Source: Symbiodinium natans (taxonomy: Eukaryota > Sar > Dinophyceae > Suessiales > Symbiodiniaceae). From it: 64,000 bases of DNA. How positions within the stretch are numbered: the first letter of the stretch is position 1; every line of letters starts with the position of its first letter. Shown in pieces: positions 21,779 through 33,344 of the stretch. A program made the translations under genes and the position numbers. The notes beneath the pieces are model-generated. The model saw only the letters and a program-made list of their open reading frames with translations, did no database searches and was not told the DNA's origin. The stretch covers positions 722,709-786,708 of the forward strand of contig CAJNDS010002424.1 of the NCBI GenBank assembly GCA_905221605.1, read 5' to 3'.

Positions 21779-21980
21779 GCTTGTATAGCGTGCACAGGGT
21801 TCATAGGGCTTGTAGGGATACGGCTTTGAGAATCTCGAAGCAACAGGAGCACCAGCTGGAGCACTTCGAGCTGCACCTGACGGAGGATGTTTGGGTCTTC
21901 GGGTTTTTGAGCTTTTGGGGTTCACGCTTTAGGGTTGAGGGTTTTTGGGGGCCGTTTCGCGTCGTTAAAGAATTGAGCTG

Positions 21981-22487
21981 CAGGCCATGCTGCACGTGAA
22001 GTCAGCCTTCAGCACGGCTTTCGACTTGGCCAAGAGTGCGGAGACAGCACAGCTAAGGGTCGGCAAGGTGATGGCTCGATACACGGCCTGCGAGGCCTCC
22101 TGGCCAGAGGTGGTTGCTGAGCAAGCAAAGGCCAATGCAACTCAGGCGCTCATGGAGCCTGGCCAGTTCCTGCAGCTACACACGCAGGTCCGGGACGCCT
22201 TTGTAATGCTCTCGACGATCTTGTCGAAGGGGCGCATTCTCCGTCGGTCTGTGGAGATGGCAGTTCGTGCCATCAAGCCAAAGGACATAAAGAGGAACTT
22301 CACGGCAGGGCAAGGCTGCCGCAAGTACCTCTCTCCGAGCGGCATCGAGCACGTGGGGAAGCTCATTCGGGATGCTGTCGGCAGCATGCTTGTGGCCTTG
22401 TCTGAGCAGCTGGTTCAAACAAGAGAGTGGATGAAATGGACACGCCTTCTGTGCAAGAGACAAGGCCCTGCGGGGCTTGATGCCTAG
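21981..22487 (+). CDS. Large exon of gene A, helical
   Basis: After a GAG acceptor the frame is open to TAG at 22485-22487, about 168 residues. It includes LQAMLHVKSAFSTAFDLAKS, EVVAEQAKANATQALMEPGQ, RDAFVMLSTILSKGRILRRS, VRAIKPKDIKRNFTAGQG and LIRDAVGSMLVALSEQLVQT. It is predicted to be helical and Ala/Leu/Lys-rich with no family signature. A preceding mini-exon at about 21829-21890 (SKQQEHQLEHFELHLTE), and following ones at about 22551-22650 (EKTAEMIADANRKIVADMAE) and 22819-22927 (AVRIFELPSVDESQES, donor GTGCGA), share the style. Confidence 0.5.
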   Translation, partial: QAMLHVKSAFSTAFDLAKSAETAQLRVGKVMARYTACEASWPEVVAEQAKANATQALMEPGQFLQLHTQVRDAFVMLSTILSKGRILRRSVEMAVRAIKPKDIKRNFTAGQGCRKYLSPSGIEHVGKLIRDAVGSMLVALSEQLVQTREWMKWTRLLCKRQGPAGLDA

Positions 22488-22756
22488 GCTTTCTCCTAAA
22501 CCCTCCTAAATTTGCTAATAATGAAGGCTTTGAGACTCCCCGAACTTGTGCGCAAGGTGCTGATCTTGGCGAGAAGACTGCTGAGATGATTGCGGATGCG
22601 AACAGGAAGATTGTTGCAGACATGGCCGAGGTGCAGACCCGGTGTCCCAGTGTTCCAGTGAGTACAGTAGGCAGAAAGGTCAGCCTGATAGCCTCAAAGC
22701 CAAAGAAACAGCCTCTAAACCCCAAACCGAGGGTGTTTACAAGTGTGACGGCTGGC

Positions 22757-22816
22757 AATATATATATATATATATGTACATATATATATATATATGCATC
22801 CATCCATCCATCCTAT
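22757..22816. repeat. (TA)n and (CATC)n microsatellites
   Basis: TA dinucleotides broken by GTACA, then CATC units to the CAG acceptor of the next small exon. A second (TA)n run is at 22987-23010. Confidence 0.9.
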
Positions 22817-23249
22817 GCAGGCCGTTCGCATCTTTGAGCTTCCATCCGTGGATGAGTCCCAGGAGAGCAGTTCGCACGACGCCCTAAATCTTGCAGATTG
22901 CAGCGCTATGGCCTCTGAAACGCTCAGGTGCGAACTCTTTGTCCCTGTCCCTCTCCCTCTCTCTCTTTGTCTTTTTCTCTTCTTCTATATATATATATAT
23001 ATGTATATACACAATGTGTCATATTCTACAAATACACACACATGTAACATAGAATGTCGAGGGTTTAGGGTTGCTAAAGATTGGCTTGTAGTGTGTGGCC
23101 CTGGTGCAGGCACAGGTTTAGATGGAGCTCCGTGGTTGAGATGCAGCTCGTGCCTCTGTGTATGTCATGTATTCCCTGCGGTGCCCAACAGCACGACGTT
23201 CCCAGAAATTCCTCATCCCGCCAAGGAACATCCCTGACATCATTTACTT

Positions 23250-24080
23250 AGATCCCTAAACCCTAAACCCGAAACCCTAAACCCTAAACCCCAAATTTGC
23301 ATGTTCCTTATTGAAGAGGTGTAGCGTATGTGGGGTACACCGAGCTCTGCAGAGGAGCTGCTCTTGCTGTACCACAAGGTGCTGGGCCGTGCCCTGCCAG
23401 AGCTCTGTCCAGTTGCAACAAGCCACCCGACGGATGTAGGGGCATTTTGGATTTAGGGTTTAGGGTAGGATGTAGGGTTTAGGGTTTAGGGTTTAGGGTT
23501 TAGGGTTTCAGGGCTAGGAGCCTCGCCAAAACCCAACGAGAGTTTAGGCTTGAAGAGTCATACTGCAGCCGAAGCAATTGCAAAACATATTCCAGTTTTT
23601 TAGAACGGGTACAGAATGAATTGCAGTGTGGTCTGTCCTACATATCCATTCTACATATCCATTCTCACTAAATAGGACCCCTTGCCCCGGACTCCAAACC
23701 CCCTACGGAGCGCTCAACACCCCAGCTTTGATCTAACCCTAAGCCGGTTGTCCGACCTCAACCCCATTCCAGCCTCAAAGAAGCATGAAGCAGATCGTTC
23801 GGCTCCGTCTGTGCACACTAGCCCTAAACCCTCAACCCTAAACCTACAAACCCTCTATAAACCTGCAAGCCCTTTACCCCACTCAGGCTGCGTCTCCGCA
23901 ATCCTGCAGACAGTCCCGGGGGTGCCAACAGGCTCCCTGGCCGCCTGGGACTCCTTCCAGGCGCCATTGTGCCCGAGTTGGGCATTGGGTTCAGGGCTTG
24001 GGGGGTTTAGGGGGTGGTTTGGGGGGTTTAGGCGGGGCGGGGGGTTGTGGGGGGGTTTAGGGAGGGGGATTTAGAGTTCA
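23250..24080. repeat. Telomere-type repeats in both orientations, with spacer
   Basis: CCCTAAA at 23252-23292, TTTAGGG at 23452-23512, degenerate CCCTAAA at 23820-23880 and GGGGTTTAG at 23995-24065. A short protein-like stretch (SAEELLLLYHKVLGRALPEL, about 23351-23420) may be a small exon. No larger gene segment was seen. Confidence 0.7.
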
Positions 24081-24828
24081 GAGCAAAGAAGTTTATGCTG
24101 ATGACGTCACCCTGTGGCGCACATGTATGTGCTGCAAGGGGCCCTAGAAGTCGATGAACCTCTCGGTGTTTCCTGTGGGCCCTAACATAACCCAAAACCC
24201 AAAATCGTTTTGGGGTCAACTCCAACTTCAGTGCCCTCAGAGAAGTCTTGGCATTCTGCATGCTCTTGGGGTGCTATCGGCGTGTTCTTGGAATGGTTGG
24301 TTTTGAAGTGATCACATTTTGTTGGAGTACGCCGGCACACTGCAGTGCTTAGGGGGTTTTGAGGGGTGAGGGTTGGAGGATTATTTATAAGTGGGATTAA
24401 AGGCTGTGCGCATTACGCAGAGGATCGCAGAGGAAAACGCGAGGATGAGACTTTGTTGCAGCCCACCGTCCGTGGCAACACCCAAGTGTCAGTCATGACG
24501 CCTGAGCTTGGTCTCGCAACCAAGTGTTGTAAACTATTTGCTCAAGAGCCCCCCCAAAAAATAATCCTTATATTGCCCTGAAAAGGAAGATTGTTTTTTT
24601 TCTTTGCGGGGTTCTTAAGCAAATAGTAAAGCGACTTGACCTTCGGCTTCTACAAGTGATGTGTTGTCCGGAAGCTAGGTCTAGTTTCATGAAGGGAATG
24701 CCACTTCACTTCTAAAAACGCAACCCCACGTACCAGCGCGGGCCGGGCTCTGAACCTTGTTGCTGAAGGCACGGAGAAGGGTTGGATGACAATGCCCAGT
24801 GAATTCGGACGATGCAGTCGCTCGCAGG

Positions 24829-24998
24829 TGCATGGGGCGAAGTACATCGTGGTTGTGCAGCAGCCAGAGGCCTTGCTCATGAAGGCCGGGCCTTTGCCTT
24901 GCGATGTTTCGGGGGCATGCGTGGAAGTGCGGGCCGCTGGCTTGCCGGGGTGGCATGGAGTTCGCATGGGCCTGCGATGCTGCGATTGCGGGCGATTC
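24829..24998 (+). CDS. Putative exon, Cys-containing, unrecognised
   Basis: After a CAG acceptor (24826-24828) the frame reads VHGAKYIVVVQQPEALLMKA, then GPLPCDVSGACVEVRAAGLP and on to MGLRCCDCG. Cysteine spacing fits an extracellular protein. It lies upstream of the DUF4215 exons and may belong to gene B or link A and B. Confidence 0.4.
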
Positions 24999-25099
24999 AT
25001 ACGTTTAGCGTGGGGGGCTGCCGTTGGGGACTGTGTCGGGTTCGCGGCCTTGGGCTTTAGGATAACGAAGCCCTCGCAGAGGCTTTTAACGCGAGTATA

Positions 25100-25805
25100 G
25101 ACCCTGCATGAGCCCGCTCAGCAACAGGCGGTGTATTTAGGCTTCTGATGTGCGACATTGCGCGACTGGGTCTTTCTGCACAGGACGTCCGCCCGCACCC
25201 CCCATGATTCCCCCCTCTTCCCCTCCCCGTGGTGGGGGGGTGGTTTGGGGTTTAGGGGTGTTTAGGGTTCATAGGGTTTGGGATCATGCGGAATGGTGAT
25301 CCCATGTGGGAATGGGATGGGCTGGCTGGGCGACGTGTGTCAGCGGGTTTTCGTTTGTGGATCACGGATGAACACAGCAAAGGATGCCTGGACGGGACGT
25401 GCTTGGATGTTATGGGCAGCTATACGTAGGTTAAAAGTATGGCAATTGTAGTTGGAACCTTATTTGGGGACGTATAACCCTACTTTTTACTGTCCATGAA
25501 CCTCCAAATGTGTGGCAGTTTGGAGTTTACGGCTTCGCAAGGAGGGTTGTGTGGCACGGAGGGAGTTCCGGGCCGGCTGCCGTGTTAAGATGCATCACGA
25601 CGGTGTAGGGCTACTGCAAAATAGATCTTAAATCCTGCATGAGCGGTGCCACGAGAAAGCCTGAAGACCTTGCAGGAAGGGCTGCACTCTGGCTGGGAGA
25701 TGCTTGTCCGAATTTGCCAAGTGCCTTCCATGATTGGGAGGTGCTTGCGTGTGTGATACTCACAGGGGCAGAGGACTTGCGGAAGTGTTTCTTTGAAGCC
25801 ACCTG
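25100..25805. other. Region without a supported gene
   Basis: Unique sequence with a G/C-homopolymer stretch near 25195-25260. No exon was recognised before the acceptor at 25808-25810. Confidence 0.45.
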
Positions 25806-25810
25806 AGCAG

Positions 25811-26379
25811 CAAGGATCGATGTGCGAAAGCCCATCCCTGCATCCTTGGTCGGAGTGGACTCCCAGCTGCCCAGCCGCGTCTTCACCTGCAAGCTGGATT
25901 CTTCCAGCCAGGGCTACAAGGCCATTCGGCCCAGCGATGCGGCAGCGAGCCAGCTTCCGGATGTGGCCGTCTGCTTCTGTGCAGCGTCCATCAACTCGGA
26001 GGGCGTGGCAAGTGCTCAGTGCCACCACCGGGGCAACGTATGTACAAAAGGCTCTGCAGTGACACTAGACCTTTACTCTCCAGGGCGTGTGCCAATTCAC
26101 CTCCCCGAGCTGCAGCATTGGACTGAAGCCCTCCACAAGCAAGTCGTCGGCAACTCCTGTGGGAACGGCATTGTTGAGGCCTGGGAGGCCTGCGATGATG
26201 GAAACTCCATCGGTGCCGACGGCTGTGCTGCCAACTGTCGAAGCACGGATGCAGGTTTCACGTGCGCGACGCCGGGGAAGCCATGTGACACTACTTGTGG
26301 TGATGGAATCCTTGCAGGCAAGGAGCAGTGCGATGACGGCAACAAGAACAGTGGGGATGGTTGCTCTGGCAGTTGCAAG
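25811..26379 (+). CDS. Gene B exon with DUF4215 cysteine-rich repeats 1 and 2
   Basis: Open from acceptor CAG (25808-25810); translation starts RIDVRKPIPASLVG. Two copies of the DUF4215 (Myxococcus-type) repeat are visible. The first is CGNGIVEAWEACDDGN..ADGCAANC at about 26158-26238. The second is CGDGILAGKEQCDDGNKNSG followed by DGCSGSCK, at about 26296-26379. The family signature is CGDG-x-E-x-CDDGN-x-DGC-x-C. These repeats occur in secreted or surface proteins and are probably disulphide-bonded; some have metal-binding Asp/Asn clusters. The exon ends near AAG|GTGGAG. A tempting 46-bp intron at 26038-26083 is not needed, because the frame reads straight through it. Confidence 0.75.
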
Positions 26380-26735
26380 GTGGAGACCGTCTGCAGCCGC
26401 AAGGTCATACCAGAAACCTTCCGGTTGCCCAGCGGCAGCCGGGGCCGTATGCCGCCCCAGAAGGTGTACTTCAACTTAGGAGGACCCATGAACCACAAGC
26501 CGTTCGGGTCGGTGAGGGCAGCCGTTCCAGCACTTGCTGGTTTGGCATCCTGCGCCAGCCTGGAATGCCCCAAGGATTGCACCCGCCGCACGTGGAAGCC
26601 AGGCCATTCACCTGCTTTGCTTAGCTTTAGTAATCTTACTTTAGCTGGTTCCGCGCAAACTTCAATGACTTGTAACGGGTTTTCAAGAACAATTAAGGAA
26701 GGAGGCCATATCATGTCTGGGCCCAACCTGCGAAG

Positions 26736-26935
26736 ATTCAGATCGGGATCGCTGCTGCGACTGCGGCGAGGACGGCCCCGCGGACACCGATGTCACTAAA
26801 GCCGTCTCCATCATGCCGTGCTTTGCGTGGCGAGTTGGTGACTCGGGAAAGACACCCACAGCCCAAGAGTTCGCAAGCAGCTGTGGTGGTGTTCGCGGGT
26901 ACATCCTGACAGTGACGCGGAATGGGACGTTAAAG
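26736..26935 (+). CDS. Gene B exon, unrecognised Cys-containing segment
   Basis: Phase-1 exon between AG (26734-26735) and a GTGAGA donor. It includes DSDRDRCCDCGEDGPADTD, KAVSIMPCFAWRVGDSGKT and SCGGVRGYILTVTRNGTLK. It joins in frame (phase 0) to the next exon at 27089. It looks like part of an extracellular beta-rich domain; family not identified. Confidence 0.55.
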
Positions 26936-27088
26936 GTGAGACATGAAGCATCCCGGCAACTTTCATGCAGTGTTTTGAGAGACTGACTGTTGTAACTCCT
27001 GGACCACACCTTGCTCAAGGCTTATACATACACAAATGAAAAAATGTGGCGTGCAACCTTTCGGTGATCACAGGTCGTTCTTGCGCAG

Positions 27089-27456
27089 GCCACGTCGCTT
27101 GCTGGTGCTTTAGCGCTGCAGGGCGACCACAAGACTTCCCAGCTTTCGCAGCAGCTTTCGAGCCTCAAGTTCATCGCCCGTCGCGTGCAGTCCGGGGTGA
27201 CGGGCTTGTTTGGGAAATGTCTTAAACATGCTGGCTTCTTGTAGTTCTAAAGGCGCCGCGAGAACATTCTGCACGTTCAGACTCTAAGGTGAAGTTCGGT
27301 TTCTACTGTGCTGGTTCCGACGATGAGTGCAAGCTGTGGCAAGTTCTCCTGGAGGCAGACAGCGAGACCGACCTTACTGCCTCTTTCCTCGCCAGCAGCA
27401 ACGGGGGCAATGAGGCCCCTGCTACGGAAGTCGGAGATACCTTCGCTGTCTACAAG
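27089..27456 (+). CDS. Gene B, two exons joined by a GC-AG intron
   Basis: Exon 27089-27203 reads ATSLAGALALQGDHKTSQ and on to RRVQSGVT, ending ACGG before a GC donor. Exon 27281-27456 reads DSKVKFGFYCAGSDDECKLW, then VLLEADSETDLTASF and DTFAVYK, ending at a GT donor. Phases 1/1 match. The 170-residue region between DUF4215 repeats 2 and 3 made by these exons and 26736-26935 has no recognised family. Confidence 0.6.
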
Positions 27457-27628
27457 GTGGGCTCCCCAAAGGCCTTTACAAACTAACTTTACAACCCCCA
27501 CGATGAAGCTTTGGAGATACTGACAAACCCGCCCACCCGGAAGTCCTCCAAGGCTCGAAGTCAAGAGGACGCGTCTTTTATCCGCTAACCGCGGGCTTGG
27601 GGTTCATTTGTCAGAAGTGTGATCTCAG

Positions 27629-28365
27629 GTGCCCGACCATTCCAAGATGCTCAACTGCGGCTCCGGCCAGGAGCCCACCTGCGGGGATGACAAGGTGGAG
27701 TTTTAGGGTTCAGTGTGCTCGGGAAGCTTTTACAACGCTCGGGGCTTAAGGTGTAAAATGGGGTACGGAATTTGCTCCTCGACATACTAGGTAAGTCCTT
27801 GGGATTTGTTGTCCCCTATTGGGTTCAAGCGGGTCATGTAGGGGGAACATTTTTCCGAGAGAGGGTATAGTCTCTTTAGGTGTGAGGGGGCTATAGGATG
27901 CCTACAACTTTATCTTCGCACCCAAAACCCTGAACCTTACGGCTTCGAAGCCTTGCTCCAAGTGGATCAGGGCAAGGCGGCTACTCCAGTTCCCAGACTG
28001 CTCTGGGCGGTCTTGAGTGCTAAGCCGACGACCGAATTTTGCAGCAGCTTAACCCTTGAACCCTAAAAATTGGGGAGTTTGTAGGATCTGCAGTATCATG
28101 ACTGATGGGAAACGACATGCCGAAGCTTCGAAACGTTTGTTTGCTTGTGAAGCTTGGCTTTGCAGGCGAAAGCACTTCACCCAGGCCCATGAGCTGTTAG
28201 CCCTGCAGCCCGAATCAGCCCGGATCATCTTCCTAAATCTCCTAAACCCTCAGCCCTAAAGCCTAACACCCCAAACCCTAAACCCTAACCCTAAACCCTA
28301 AACCCTAAATTCCCTAAACTCATTGCAGGTGGCGGGCTTGGAGGAGTGTGATCTGGACTCGCCAG
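27629..28365 (+). CDS. Gene B, DUF4215 repeat 3 split between two exons
   Basis: Exon 27629-27694 ends LNCGSGQEPTCGDDK at a GT donor. Exon 28329-28365 continues VAGLEECDLDSPG, ending CCAG before a GC donor. Spliced, they give the first half of a repeat (CGDDKVAGLEECDLDSPG) whose second half is the exon at 29444. Phases are 0/0 and then 1. Confidence 0.65.
28255..28318. repeat. CCCTAAA telomere-type array within gene B intron
   Basis: About seven units directly upstream of the CAG acceptor of the exon at 28329. Confidence 0.9.
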
Positions 28366-28377
28366 GCTTCGGGGAGC

Positions 28378-29440
28378 GATCAAAGACCGAGGGCTTGTCG
28401 CGCCATTCGGGCTTATGGCTCTGCGTGGTTCTGGGTATAGCGGGTATTGCAAGTGTTCCCAAGCAGCTAAGGGGGCGCCGTTACCTAGGATGTCGCGGGA
28501 AGTGCTCAGACATCGTCCCCAAGCCGTGATGCTAATTAACGAACGGGAGCCCAAAGCCCATCCGGTTGACCACGCAATGCACGCTAGCTCCCGAGCCAAG
28601 CCCTTTTGGCAACAACAATGCGGCAGCGGCGAACCCTTTTCTGGGATGTTCGTTCCAGCAGCCTTGTACATTGTCTAGGTTCTTGCTGGAGGATTACTAC
28701 TGCGCACAAGGTCTCAAAATGTTCTACAACCAAAACGTGTCTGATTGCTTAGAGGCATTGTGAGAGCACACATTGTTTTCCTGACACGCTATGGCTGTTA
28801 ACAGTTAACGGTTGACAGCTCATGCCCGCACAAAATGACACATTGCAGGCGCCGTGCCAAATTCATGAGCCAAAGCGGCCTTTGTGGTTCTTTACTGTAA
28901 CTTTAGATCCTTAGCCTTTTTGGGTTTCTTGGGTTTCTTAATATGGCAGCTAAAAATTTAATTTATAGCTACCCTCCTGAGCGCAGCCAAGCGGCATTCT
29001 GCGCACGCTTGCACAAGCACGTGCGGCCATGTCAAGTCATGGGGCCAACGTCTTTCAGGACTCTTCCCTTCCCAGCCTGAATGGCAAATCGAGCAAGTCC
29101 TAAACACACGTTTACTGCTGTAAGCCAGAGCAACCAGACAGAGTCCCATCTGACGGCCCGCTGTTTTCCAAGCTACAACAACCCTAAACATCCCAAGACC
29201 ATGTTGAAATCGTTGCTTAGTCTTTGCACTGGGGGTGTGCTACTACATTCCACGATCGCTCTTGTAATGAAATGTCTGAAAGCAGTGTTGCACGGGACCC
29301 CGTGCGAGCAACACGCAAGCACCTTAACCCTTAATCCTAAACCTCACATGGGTGGTTGTCAAAATCATGATCCCTTTTGGGGTACCCTAAACATTAGGTG
29401 CCGCATTATACTAGCGATCCAAAAAGGGACCGCCAACTTG
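28378..29440. other. Intron of gene B
   Basis: Lies between the GC donor at 28366 and the CAG acceptor at 29441-29443. It contains unique sequence and a few degenerate CCCTAAA-like bases. No other gene was recognised. Confidence 0.5.
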
Positions 29441-29443
29441 CAG

Positions 29444-30246
29444 GCTGCAACTCCAGCTGCCAAGTGCTCCCAGGCTGGTCCCGCGGTCACTATTGGGATT
29501 TATGGGTTTCGTGCTTACTGAAATGCCCAGTAGAACCCCTGTTCACGTCTTCTTTGAAGGTTTGGATCCCTTTTCAGCCCCTTTTAAACCAAAGGGCGCG
29601 GCCGGCAAGTAAGCATGGTGTGTGTGTGTAGAAAGAAATGTCTGCAGCGTGCACGGCCTGCATCACGCAATGTATCGCAGCTCGTCAGCGTTATTGCTGT
29701 TCTGGCACCGCGCTTGCAAACCTGGAAATGGCCATGCAGAAGATATAACCCGCATAATGACATGCGTAATCACGAAGCTGCTTACCAGAAGCCAAGCTGC
29801 GAAGCTTTAGGGTTGGATTCAGTGTCTCTGCTCCGCACCCGGCCCTTCTACTGAGCGCCAGGCTTGAGACACCAAAGGGGCCGATGACATGGAGACTTTA
29901 GTGACCTAAGTTCCCACGTTATCTTCACACAATACAAGTAAAACACAACTCGCAATCCTTGAGCGCGAAGTGAAGGAGACCACTCAGAATGTCCCCAAAA
30001 TTTGTTTGCTACTACCCCTTGGACCCCCAAACCACCTAAACCCTAAACCCTAAACCCTAAACCCTAAACCTTAAACCCTAAACCCTAAACCCTAAACCCT
30101 AAACCCTAAACCCTAAACCCTAAACCCTAAACCACCCTGAACCCTAAACCCTAAAATCCTGGAAGGCTGGTCCTGTGGCCTTCAGAGTTGTGAGCCGGTC
30201 TGCGGCGACGGCTTGGCGCAGGGCGACGAGTTTTGCGATGACGGTG
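29444..30246 (+). CDS. Gene B, end of DUF4215 repeat 3 and start of repeat 4 (two exons)
   Basis: Exon 29444-29473 encodes CNSSCQVLPG and stops CCAG before a GC donor. Exon 30166-30246 encodes WSCGLQSCEPVCGDGLAQGD and then EFCDDGG, also ending before a GC donor. Phases are 1/1 and 1. The spliced text C-x3-C-x4-GWSC ... CGDGLAQGDEFCDDGG is a textbook transition between two DUF4215 units. The intron between them carries the telomere-type array at 30030-30160. Confidence 0.7.
30030..30160. repeat. CCCTAAA telomere-type array in gene B intron
   Basis: About 17 units, nearly perfect, ending 5 bases before the AG acceptor of the exon at 30166. Confidence 0.95.
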
Positions 30247-30265
30247 GCCTGGTGCATTGGTTGTG

Positions 30266-30362
30266 GGCTTAGGGTTTAGGGTTTAGGGTTCTGGGTTTAG
30301 GGTTTAGGGTTTAGGGTTTAGGGCTCAGGGTTTAGGGCTCAGGGTTTAGGGTTCAGGGTTTG
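30266..30362. repeat. TTTAGGG telomere-type array in next gene B intron
   Basis: About 13 units in the opposite orientation to the array at 30030-30160, 20 bases after the GC donor at 30247. Only one 81-base exon separates the two inverted arrays. Confidence 0.95.
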
Positions 30363-30596
30363 GTGGTCTTGGTAAGGGCGCGTCTACCGAATTGAGGGTA
30401 TAACACATGGGCACCCTGATCATGGAAGCTCCCCGGCTTGCACAGTCCGGAAAAGGGTCTGCTTTTTGGTTGTTTTAGTTTCTCCGGGGCTTAGGGTGAA
30501 AATGCAATCACGCTTTTCCTCCACATGTGAAGCTTACTGCGAACAATGCCACCTTTGACGAAAGCGATCACAGTCGCCATTCATCCCTTGGCTCAG

Positions 30597-30670
30597 GCAC
30601 AGATCGTGAGTTTGGCGGTTGCAGCAATGACTGCCGCATCAGAACGTCGACGAGCTGCTCGGCGGACATT
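30597..30670 (+). CDS. Gene B, end of DUF4215 repeat 4
   Basis: Acceptor CAG, then TDREFGGCSNDCRIRTSTSC and SADI. It joins in phase 1 to CDDGG of the previous exon. The next bases are GAACTG, so a GA-type donor at 30671 is possible; this end is tentative. Confidence 0.6.
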
Positions 30671-31496
30671 GAACTGATTGACCCACCCTAAACCCTAAAC
30701 CCTATAAACCCTACAAGCCCTGCAACAAGCTCTATAGGCTCTCCAAGCCCTATAGACTCTACTAGCCCCCCAGGAGCGTCTGAATGGTCTCGAAAGCCCG
30801 CAAGACTTTTGCTAAGGCTTCGTTGCCAGCATGACGAGCTGTGCTGGCCAGGAACCCTCGAGGATGAAGCGTTTCCAGATCTCTGAGTGGGAGGTTCATT
30901 CTTCTCTAGTTTTTTGGTATAGGGTTGAGATTTCCTAATAAAACTACCCAATGTTGAAACTGACGCACCTTTTGATGCCGAGATCCGCTGGCCATCTCAG
31001 GTGTCCCCATCGACGGCGTTGCTGACCTCAGCTTGTGCAGGAGGGTGACCTGAGGGTCTAAGGAAAGCAAGTTTAGGCGAGTCCTCTACATCATGGTCCA
31101 TTTAGAGAGATCCCATCATCATGCGGAGTCTTATCTACGAGGCACGGGCCCATAACTTGGAGAACTCCCCAAACGCAAACGCACATTCAGACGTAGGCGA
31201 GTTAGGGATCTAGGAGCAGCGTTTAGCTGGCCGAGACAAGATACAGCTCTGCTACGGCAGCGAGTTTGAGCTGTAGCAGTGAGATAATCGGGTTTTGGGT
31301 TTAGAGGTTGATGAAGTTCTTGAGGGTTCAAATACGGGGAAAGTTTCCGGATAAGTTTCGAGGAGCTACTTTTTCACAATTAGAAGAATTTCAAACGCCA
31401 TCCTGAACAGAATCGGATTCTGAGGCCGTTTGCAACTCCTATAAGTGGCACCGATTCCTAAACTAAGCCCTGGGCCCTTACTCTGCCCGACTGCAG

Positions 31497-31808
31497 GAAG
31501 GCATGCATGGAGAACGAAGCGTGCTCCGCCAGCCGCCCGTCTGCATGAGTTTTGCTGTTCCGTGCTCGTGGGATTTCCATGTGGGGGATTCTGGAGGCTG
31601 TCCGGATCTTGAAAGGCCGAAGTTGAGGGTATGCCGCAGGCTTAAAGACGCTGTACTTGTACTGGCCAAGGTGAATACTACAAAGCCGGTTGGGCTGGAA
31701 AGCACTGCTACCACTTCCTCGGCCCCATTGCAAACGACCTGGGTTCTGGGCCAAAGTGGCGAGATGCGGAGTGCTTTGTCAAAGCCAAGCACGCCCTGTA
31801 CACCGAAG
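31497..31808 (+). CDS. Gene B, PAN/apple-like segment (two exons)
   Basis: Exon 31497-31531 encodes KACMENEACSA and ends GCCA before a GC donor. Exon 31671-31808 continues SEYYKAGWAGKHCYHFLGPI, then GSGPKWRDAECFVKAKHA and LYTE, ending at a GT donor (phase 1). The pattern (alpha-helix with C-x5-C, then Tyr/Trp, then HCYHF) resembles PAN/apple domains that pair such cysteines. C-type lectin-like is the alternative. Family call is tentative. Confidence 0.45.
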
Positions 31809-32375
31809 GTATCTCGGGCGGGGGTGCGATCGCATAAGCGTCGTAGCTTTCGCTTTTTTCACAAGTACACACTGAAGTGGGGGTTCAGGTAACGGCCTGC
31901 CTTAACTCAGTACTGTAGACCTCAAAATCCAAATGCACGCACAGCATAGTTCCCCCAACTTTATGCGCATTTCGTTTCAACAGGGCTCGATGGTAGCTAC
32001 TTTAGTTGTCAGGAAGGTCGCTTGCTTTCCAGGATAGCTCGAACAGGTACTCTCCAGGATTCTACTAGGACGCATTTGCCCCCAAGAAGGATTCTGTAGA
32101 GAAACCTCCAAGCGCTTGAGTGCACGTGAGTCCCAGTCAAAGCACGTCGGGCAACCTGACCTGTGCCGCAGAGCCAGATACAGGATCGGTGATGTGTCTT
32201 GCGTCATTTGAGGCTCCAAATTCCAAGAGTTAAAGAAAACGAAGGCGGGGTAGAGTCCGGTAGAGCAACCAAGTTAGACAGGAAGGCATTGTCGGGGAGG
32301 ACCAAGGCACCTGTCCTGGGATGGCCCCAACACAGGGAGTCGGTTAGGTTGAGGGTTACGGGATCCCCACCAGGC

Positions 32376-32681
32376 GTTCACAGCATCATCGATCGCGACG
32401 GTCTCGCGGATTTCTGCGACTCTCGCAAGCTGAAGCTGGAGCCAGTGTCAGTATCACGCGACACGGAGGTGCACTTGGGGGCGCTTCTGGGTATTGACGG
32501 TCCAAGTCCAAGGTCGGGAATCTTGGGGCAAAGCCCACTGGGAGATCCTGGGCCCTACCTTGACGTTGTAAAGATGCCGTGGGTGGGCTTTGGATCGGCC
32601 AGGTCACCATTCTCCAGAAGTTCGTCAGAGACGCAGGCACCTCTGCGTCAAGGGCATTGCGCAAGTTTGTCCTGCGAGTCC
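32376..32681 (+). CDS. Gene B, small putative exons
   Basis: After a CAG acceptor (about 32376) the frame encodes IIDRDGLADFCDSRKLKLEP and VS. A second exon at about 32600-32681 encodes VTILQKFVRDAGTSASRALR and then K before a GT donor. Both look protein-like but have no family signature. Phases between them were not verified. Confidence 0.35.
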
Positions 32682-32919
32682 CTGGCATTTAGGGGATCTT
32701 CTCCGTTCCACAAGACCTGGACCCCAGATGCTTCAGCAGAAACGTATACTGTGCCTCACTTGGCCCGAGTGGTGAGCGACTTCTTTCTGAGTTCTCAACA
32801 CACGCCTCCGCCCTCGATGCGAAACCCTGCACGGCAACCCTAAATCGCAAATCCGAAACCCTAAGCCCGAAATGAAGATGGTTCAGGGAGGCCCCAGCAA
32901 GACACGGGAACATGCTGCA

Positions 32920-33130
32920 AACCCTATCAACCCTATCAACCCTATCAACCCTATCAACCCTTTAAGCCCAATAAGCCTATCTCTCCCAAGCAGAGCAGAT
33001 GCCATGGCCGCCCCCCCACCCAACATCTCCACCTGGCCAAACGCCTTAAACCCTCTGAAACCCATTGAAACCCTTCAATCCCCAAAAAGCCCCAAAAGGA
33101 TAAGCCCTAAGCCCTAGGAGGCCCAAACCT
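32920..33130. repeat. CCTATCAA / CCCTAAA-related short repeats
   Basis: Four CCCTATCAA units at 32925-32960 and degenerate CCCTTAAA/CCCATTGAAA units. These appear to be local variants of the telomere-type heptamer. Confidence 0.7.
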
Positions 33131-33344
33131 CTCCAAACCAAAGGCATCCTCACCAGTGACGCCAGCGCGGTGCCTCTGGCCTCCCCCCAGCGGCCGGGGA
33201 GGTTCTTTGACCTGGCCCCTGGGCATGGGTCTTCGACGGATATCGGGGAATGGGCATATGTGGATTGCTTAGGGTTTTCGTATAGCTAGCAGAGAGAAAA
33301 AGGGGGTTGATCCATAGAAAACAAATACATAGAATGAAAAATAT

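Noticed and set aside
26038-26083. Apparent 46-base GT-AG intron
   Set aside because: The DUF4215 frame reads straight through it. Removing it would shift the downstream repeats out of frame.
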